Shown here: positions 59,093-64,000 of the stretch, piece by piece
Numbering within the stretch: position 1 is the first letter of the stretch
Layout: each line of letters opens with the position of its first letter
Assembly: GCA_910578115.1 (NCBI GenBank)
Contig: CAJTPO010000012.1
Span: 1-64,000, forward strand
Length of the DNA stretch: 64,000 nucleotides
Reading direction: 5' to 3'
DNA from: an uncultured Lachnospiraceae bacterium
Lineage (GTDB): Bacteria > Bacillota > Clostridia > Lachnospirales > Lachnospiraceae
Position numbers and translations under genes: made by a program
The notes under the pieces: model-generated
Told to the model about the DNA's origin: nothing
The model's input: only the letters and a program-made list of their open reading frames with translations
Database searches by the model: none

Positions 59093-59860
59093 TCACCATC
59101 CCATCCCGGAAAGCCAGCCGTTCACCTTCTCTTCCCGCCGCTTCTTTGTCAGGTCCGCGGGCTGTCCCACCGCTTCCCGCTCCATTTCCAGCTCACCACA
59201 AATACGGCCATCCAACAGATACAAGATCCTGTCGCACTGGCTCGCCACTCCGCTGTCGTGCGTCACCAGCAAAACAGCTGTCCCTTCCCTGTTGACTCTC
59301 ACCAGCTCCCGCATGACTTCTTTAGCCGCACTCCTGTTCAGGGCTCCGGTCGGCTCATCGGCAAAAAGAATTTCCGGAGCATTCATCATACTCCGACAGA
59401 TACAGGCCCGCTGCAGCTGGCCGCCGGAAACCTGCGTAATGCTGCGCTCCTCCAGCCCGGAAATGGACAGCTTCTGCATCAGGCCGAAGGCTGCCGCCGT
59501 AAGCTCTGCCTTTGTCCGCCTGACCCCGCCCTTCTCCTTATTCGCCCTGACAGCAGGCAGCAGGATATTGTCCAGTATCGTAAGTCTCGGCATCATATTC
59601 ATCTGCTGAAACACAAACCCCATCCGATGCAGCCGCAGTTTTGCCTTTTCGTCTTCCGAAAGAGCCGTAACCTCCGTATCCCGAAGCCACACTTTGCCGC
59701 CTGTCGGTTGATCCAGTCCCGCCGTATTGTATAACAACGTGGACTTTCCGGAACCGGACGGTCCCATCACCGCCAGCATCTCCCCTTTCCTCATTTTAAA
59801 GGAAATCTGATGCAGTATCGCGCCTTTCTCCAGATTTTCTACTTTCAGTATGATGTCCAT
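59093..59860 (-). CDS. ABC exporter ATPase, MacB type
   Basis: 255 residues from ATG 59860 (ribosome site GGAGG; upstream codons up to 59923 are open but overlap the permease). Walker A GPSGSGKSTLLYN, signature VSGGQLQRACICRSMM, Walker B LFADEPTGALN. A C-terminal extension of about 25 residues (ADLTKKRREEKVNGW) is unusual. Pairs with the permease 59905-62202, 44 bp upstream. Confidence 0.9.
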   Translation of the reverse strand: MDIILKVENLEKGAILHQISFKMRKGEMLAVMGPSGSGKSTLLYNTAGLDQPTGGKVWLRDTEVTALSEDEKAKLRLHRMGFVFQQMNMMPRLTILDNILLPAVRANKEKGGVRRTKAELTAAAFGLMQKLSISGLEERSITQVSGGQLQRACICRSMMNAPEILFADEPTGALNRSAAKEVMRELVRVNREGTAVLLVTHDSGVASQCDRILYLLDGRICGELEMEREAVGQPADLTKKRREEKVNGWLSGMGW

Positions 59861-59904
59861 CTCTTCCTCCATTCCGAAACGCAATATCTCCGGGTCCCGC
59901 CGTC

Positions 59905-62202
59905 CTACAGGGCATTGCAGCACTCATGTGCACTGATTCTCCTGATCCCGGCAATTCCCGCCCACACTGCAGCCGCAGCCGGCAGCAAAAGTGCAGCCGG
60001 CAGCTTAAGAAACGTCTGCACCGGATCAAACACGAAGCTGAAACTGTCTGCACCGAAAGAGCGCAGTACGGCTCCACACAGACTTTCCCCGCACAGGCTG
60101 CCGAGAAGAAGCCCTGCGAGAACCCCTGCCGCGACAGGCAGCATCCCCCTTACAAAATAGACCTGTTTCATGTCCGCTCCCGTAAAACCCAGTGCCTTAT
60201 GCAAAGAGATCAAATGCCTGTTCTCTTCCACGATCAGCCGCACAAACAACAGAACCACCACGGCGATGACCAACACGGAAACCCCCGTGGCCACCACAGA
60301 CGCCAGATGCAGCTGCTCCAGTGTCTGTCCGTAAGTATCCTGCACGTACGCCGCAAGATCAATGACATCTGCACCAAACTGCCGATATTCCGCCATCCAC
60401 ATATCCATCGCCGCAGCGTCCGCCAAAGAAGCATACACAACACTCCAGACAACAGGCGCATCGCCCTCCACGCGGTATGCTTTCGCAGTCTTTCCGCCGT
60501 TGGTGATATCCGCGTAGATACCGCAGACCGTATAGACTGTTTCTTTTCCGCCGCCTGTCAACCGCAGACTGTCTCCTACCGTCAGCCCCAGTTCTTCCGC
60601 GTTCATGGCAGACAGCGCGATTTCCCGTGCCCGTATCGGAGCTCTGCCCGCTCCAAAACGCACCGGAAATATATCATGATCTCCCGTCTCCACTGCCAGA
60701 TTGATCTGCCCGCCGTCCTCCAGTGCCGCTGCACAGGAAACGGTATGCAGCACGGCATATTTTTCAACCCGATCATCCTGTTCCAGCGCCGCGGCAATCT
60801 GACCTGCCGTTCCGGCCGCCCCGCCTGTCTGCCGTATATCCATACGGATCTGCGCCTGCCCGATACCCATATAAGTCACAAACGCCGGCGCAGACATGGT
60901 CGTGTACAGATTCTGCGGTACCAGCACAAGAAAAGCGCAGGCCGCCGCCACAAACCCGATCATCCTGTACTGTCCCGCTCCTGTCTGGCTCTCCCGCGTT
61001 GAAAACAACGCCTCCAGAGCCGTCAGCGTATCCATCCTTTTCAGAACCCGTCTAACCGACAATAGAAGGATCCCTTCCGCCGCCCATACCGCCGCAAGCG
61101 CCAGAACTACGGTTCTAAAGCCGCCAAAAGCTGCTCCGTACAATTCCTGTATCTGCTTTTCCAGAGGTGCTTTCAGCAAAAAAGCAGCCAGAAGGCCGGC
61201 AAACGCTCCACAGAAGGAAAACAGAAGATATCTCGTCAGATAAAGTCGTCTGATCTGCACCCTGCCAACTCCCAGCGCCTTTAACAGCCCCACTTCCTTT
61301 CTGTCCCGTTCCAGCTGCAGCAACAGCATAAAGCGGATACAGAGCAGGGAGATCAACAGCACTACGATACTCACGAGAAAGACCACCAGGATCATCGTTC
61401 CATCCGACAAAGCGGCCATCAACCGGATCAGGGGCTTTGTAACTGCCGGTCCGTTGGCCGGAAGTCCTGCCGCCGCATATGCGGCAGCAAAAGCTCCGGC
61501 ATCTGCGCCATCCCACAGCAGAAATTCGATCAGATACTCTTCCTGCGCATAAGCACGTGTCTTTCCACGGCTGCTGTCCGCCCTGCTGCCCTGACGAATC
61601 CTTTCATAATCGTCTCCATGAACAAGGAACCGTTTCGAGGAGGCCATCATGGAATTCATCTGGGCATCCCTGAGAAACCCTCCGATCACAAGCTCTACGT
61701 CTTCGCCGTCCCCGGCCCCTTCCAGCACCATCAGGTCCCCCACTGACAGGTCATAACGGGAACGGTAGCAGACCGGGACATAAACCTCCCCCGGCAGTAC
61801 CCTGGGCAGTCCGCTTTCCAGATCCAGCAGATAGTCAAACCGGCTGCCCTGCACGCACAGGCCGTTGTCCTGGGTGCTGTCAGTAAGACTGCTGCCGCCC
61901 AGTGTAACGCTGTTGTTATCCAGATTAAGAAATGAGCAGATCTGCCACTCTCTGATCTCCCTGCGGCTGCCGGCAAAGTGTGCTACCGCCGCTTTCTCCG
62001 CTTCCCAGGCAGCTTCCCCCTCTTCCCCGAAGCCATTGTCCACACAGTGCATCTGTATGTGATCGGGAACCAGCGCCTTATCCATCAGATCATCTATGGC
62101 ACCCAGCAGTGTCGAAAAGAGCAGCACGGTGAGTGCCAGAAGCATGGACGAAACCGTCATGAAAAAAAGCGTACCGCCCTCTAACAATTTATTCTGTCTC
62201 AT
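59905..62202 (-). CDS. FtsX-type ABC exporter permease
   Basis: 765 residues from ATG 62202; a GTG 24 bp upstream with an overlapping ribosome-like region is also possible. First helix (10-35), outside domain (40-250), two FtsX groups (270-400 and 620-760) with a second outside domain between. MacB/ABC2-type exporter permease. Substrate unknown. Confidence 0.87.
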   Translation of the reverse strand: MRQNKLLEGGTLFFMTVSSMLLALTVLLFSTLLGAIDDLMDKALVPDHIQMHCVDNGFGEEGEAAWEAEKAAVAHFAGSRREIREWQICSFLNLDNNSVTLGGSSLTDSTQDNGLCVQGSRFDYLLDLESGLPRVLPGEVYVPVCYRSRYDLSVGDLMVLEGAGDGEDVELVIGGFLRDAQMNSMMASSKRFLVHGDDYERIRQGSRADSSRGKTRAYAQEEYLIEFLLWDGADAGAFAAAYAAAGLPANGPAVTKPLIRLMAALSDGTMILVVFLVSIVVLLISLLCIRFMLLLQLERDRKEVGLLKALGVGRVQIRRLYLTRYLLFSFCGAFAGLLAAFLLKAPLEKQIQELYGAAFGGFRTVVLALAAVWAAEGILLLSVRRVLKRMDTLTALEALFSTRESQTGAGQYRMIGFVAAACAFLVLVPQNLYTTMSAPAFVTYMGIGQAQIRMDIRQTGGAAGTAGQIAAALEQDDRVEKYAVLHTVSCAAALEDGGQINLAVETGDHDIFPVRFGAGRAPIRAREIALSAMNAEELGLTVGDSLRLTGGGKETVYTVCGIYADITNGGKTAKAYRVEGDAPVVWSVVYASLADAAAMDMWMAEYRQFGADVIDLAAYVQDTYGQTLEQLHLASVVATGVSVLVIAVVVLLFVRLIVEENRHLISLHKALGFTGADMKQVYFVRGMLPVAAGVLAGLLLGSLCGESLCGAVLRSFGADSFSFVFDPVQTFLKLPAALLLPAAAAVWAGIAGIRRISAHECCNAL

Positions 62203-62286
62203 CGCCTTTGCCCCGCCTTCCTCCACAAGATATCTATAGTTTAACGCATATCGTCCCGCAATGCATTAACTATATTTTACTTTCTG

Positions 62287-64000
62287 TCAGCATTCCTCCA
62301 GCATATTCGTGCAGACAGCCTCCTTTCCTTCTGAGAGACGCACGGTCTTGATCTCAAAAGGCGTAAAGGATAAGGTAAATTCCCTGTTCAGGGAAGGAAT
62401 CCTGCATTCTGCGGTGGTATGCCTGCCTGACGCCTCATAGGCGCGCAGGATCAGATCGCCGCTTCCGTCCTCCGCCTCCTTTAACACTTCCACAAATATA
62501 TTGTCCTCGCTTACACTTAAGAAGGAAGCCTTCTGCGGGAGCTGTCCCTTATGGTAAGTCTCAAACAGGGCGATCGGTTTTTCATTCATGATCTTTGCCC
62601 GCTTTACAGTTTGTGCCTCTTCCCAGTGTCCGTCATGGGGATATATGCCATAGGTAAAAGTCTGGACGCCCTGGTCCAAATATACATACTCCAGTTCCGG
62701 ATCCGGCACATAAGGCTCATGCTGCGCGTAGATCGGACTTCTAAGCACCGTCAGCTCACCGTTCTTCCCCGCCGCATCCGCTGCAAATTTCCCGTCATTT
62801 AAGATGGAAATGCCATGGATCATTGTGGACAGTCCGGGTGCCGCCCCTTCCAGGTCAAACCAGGTCTGTACCGGAAATTCTTCTCCGTTCGGCTCTCTCT
62901 GGGCAACCCCATAGGGAATCTCATAGCTGGCTCTCAGATAATTCATATTCACAGGGAAGCGCAGTTTCAACATGGACATTTTCTCATGCCAGTCTACCGT
63001 CGTTTCCACGGAAATATAGTCCAGTTCCTTATAAATGGAAAAATCCTGGAACATTCTGGAACTGCCATAGGTACTGGTAACCCTGATCACCGCTTTCACC
63101 GGCCCGTATTCGATGCGCTGCACTTTAACCGCCTCAAACCGCCCGACCTCATTATTAAAGATACGCACGCCATGCGACCAGGTATCACTCTCATCCCTGA
63201 TCACCACCGGCACTGCTGCCGGAGCAGCAAAATACTGCGTCCCGTCATTCTTTTTCACAAGAGAAGAAATATAACCCTTTTCATCAAATTGGATGGAGAA
63301 CCATCTGTTCTCCGCCCCGGTCTGGGTGGCGCTTATATTCTCGAACTGCTTTCCCTTCTCCCGCACCGCGAACCGGTAAGTGCGGTATCCCAAAGAAGGC
63401 AGCTTCGCAATGAATACGATCCGGCATCTTCCGTTGCTGGAAGCCCCGGACTGTACAAGCTGATAGGGGATCTGATTGTCCTCCTCATCCAGAAGCACGG
63501 TACCTGCCTTCAGGGTCACAGACTCCACTGCCACTTCCGCCAGCGTCTCAAAGGCATTGGGGTTCATGACTACCAGTGGCTTCATGCCCTCCTCCGCAGG
63601 GATATCGATCTTCCAGCTTATGGACTGGAACGCACTGTTCAGCCGTCTGCCTGCCACATGGAGCGCATGGCCGTAATCTTCTCCTGCGTCCCGATATGCT
63701 TCCTCCAGGCTGGCTCCAGCCAGAATATCATGGAACTGATTAAACAGTACCACCTTCCAGGCCCTGGTCAGCTCTTCCTTCTCATATTTGCCGGCCGCCA
63801 GGATCTTAGCCATCACCGACAGCTTTTCCGCCATGCAGAGTCTGTTCTCCGCCCTTCTGTTCAGCCGCTTTATCTCCGAATGCGCGCTGTAGCAGCCGCT
63901 GGCATGATGGAGCAGTTCTCCCGTTACCACGGGCAGCGCTCTGCCCGACCGCTCTACGTCCCTGAAATAATCTACCGGGGAGGCAAAGACCAGTTCCGGC
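62287..64000 (-). CDS. GH38-family alpha-mannosidase, C-terminal part
   Basis: 571 codons visible; the reading frame is open to the window edge, so the N-terminal catalytic domain lies outside. The segment with FNQFHDILAGASLEEAY is the conserved GH38 motif; after it come the helical part and the beta-sandwich domain (about 130-540). The family cleaves alpha-linked mannose from glycans. Starts at 62287 with no close gene; the upstream permease ends 60 bp away. 5' partial. Confidence 0.9.
   Translation of the reverse strand, partial: PELVFASPVDYFRDVERSGRALPVVTGELLHHASGCYSAHSEIKRLNRRAENRLCMAEKLSVMAKILAAGKYEKEELTRAWKVVLFNQFHDILAGASLEEAYRDAGEDYGHALHVAGRRLNSAFQSISWKIDIPAEEGMKPLVVMNPNAFETLAEVAVESVTLKAGTVLLDEEDNQIPYQLVQSGASSNGRCRIVFIAKLPSLGYRTYRFAVREKGKQFENISATQTGAENRWFSIQFDEKGYISSLVKKNDGTQYFAAPAAVPVVIRDESDTWSHGVRIFNNEVGRFEAVKVQRIEYGPVKAVIRVTSTYGSSRMFQDFSIYKELDYISVETTVDWHEKMSMLKLRFPVNMNYLRASYEIPYGVAQREPNGEEFPVQTWFDLEGAAPGLSTMIHGISILNDGKFAADAAGKNGELTVLRSPIYAQHEPYVPDPELEYVYLDQGVQTFTYGIYPHDGHWEEAQTVKRAKIMNEKPIALFETYHKGQLPQKASFLSVSEDNIFVEVLKEAEDGSGDLILRAYEASGRHTTAECRIPSLNREFTLSFTPFEIKTVRLSEGKEAVCTNMLEEC

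Noticed and set aside
1..64000. CRISPR arrays, rRNA and tRNA genes
   Set aside because: No regular spaced repeats and no rRNA- or tRNA-like cloverleaf with CCA end were found by eye; a tRNAscan and Infernal run would settle it.

Overview
The window looks like chromosome of a gut-type Clostridia, most likely a Lachnospiraceae member. The evidence is the SCIFF peptide/maturase pair beside secDF and a TIGR04086-type membrane protein, a fused SecDF, a MurE with the DNPR (meso-diaminopimelate) motif, a priA-def-fmt-zinc peptidase order, oligopeptide ABC genes of the Lachnospiraceae type, GHKL/LytTR two-component pairs, and BlaI/M56 sensor pairs. No rRNA, tRNA or CRISPR array was recognised.

Region 1 (1-20.6 kb, almost all on the minus strand) is core: murE, priA, def, fmt and a membrane zinc peptidase; recJ; a membrane protein, the SCIFF precursor scfA, its radical SAM maturase scfB and secDF; a CNNM/CorC-type transporter on the plus strand that overlaps a HAD phosphatase tail to tail; an SseB-like protein, a DMT transporter carrying an in-frame repeat element, a small conserved protein, hisS and two unknown proteins. 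Region 2 (20.7-33.5 kb) is an oligopeptide ABC operon (binding protein, two permeases, two ATPases) with an M3 oligopeptidase upstream, a solitary MazF/PemK toxin, a short strongly promoted RNA candidate, an XRE-TPR regulator and small unknown genes.

Region 3 (33.7-46 kb) is a stress-sensing island. It holds blaI-blaR1 with a genuine penicillin-sensor domain but no beta-lactamase, a large duplicated lipoprotein gene whose promoter carries BlaI-like boxes, an IS110 remnant and a LacI remnant, a second blaI-M56 pair with a perfect operator, and an ABC exporter with its OmpR-type two-component system. The three BlaI-like operator loci share the form TTAC-N4-GTAA, which suggests one regulon.

Region 4 (46-59 kb) is accessory, richer in A+T and littered with gene debris (pieces of M56, DUF4179, an Fe-S protein and a histidine kinase). 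It also holds live systems: an AgrC/AgrA-like pair whose divergent promoter region carries GGACA half-sites at exact 20-bp spacing on both strands, an ECF sigma/DUF4179 pair, HicAB, a second GHKL/LytTR pair, PadR-DUF4180 and an XRE membrane regulator. Region 5 (59-64 kb) has a MacB/FtsX-type ABC pair and the C-terminal part of a GH38 alpha-mannosidase running off the window.

The strongest leads for new biology are the BlaI-type regulon without a beta-lactamase, the symmetric LytTR-type control region, two short RNA candidates, and the dispersed hairpin element inserted in frame in the DMT transporter.
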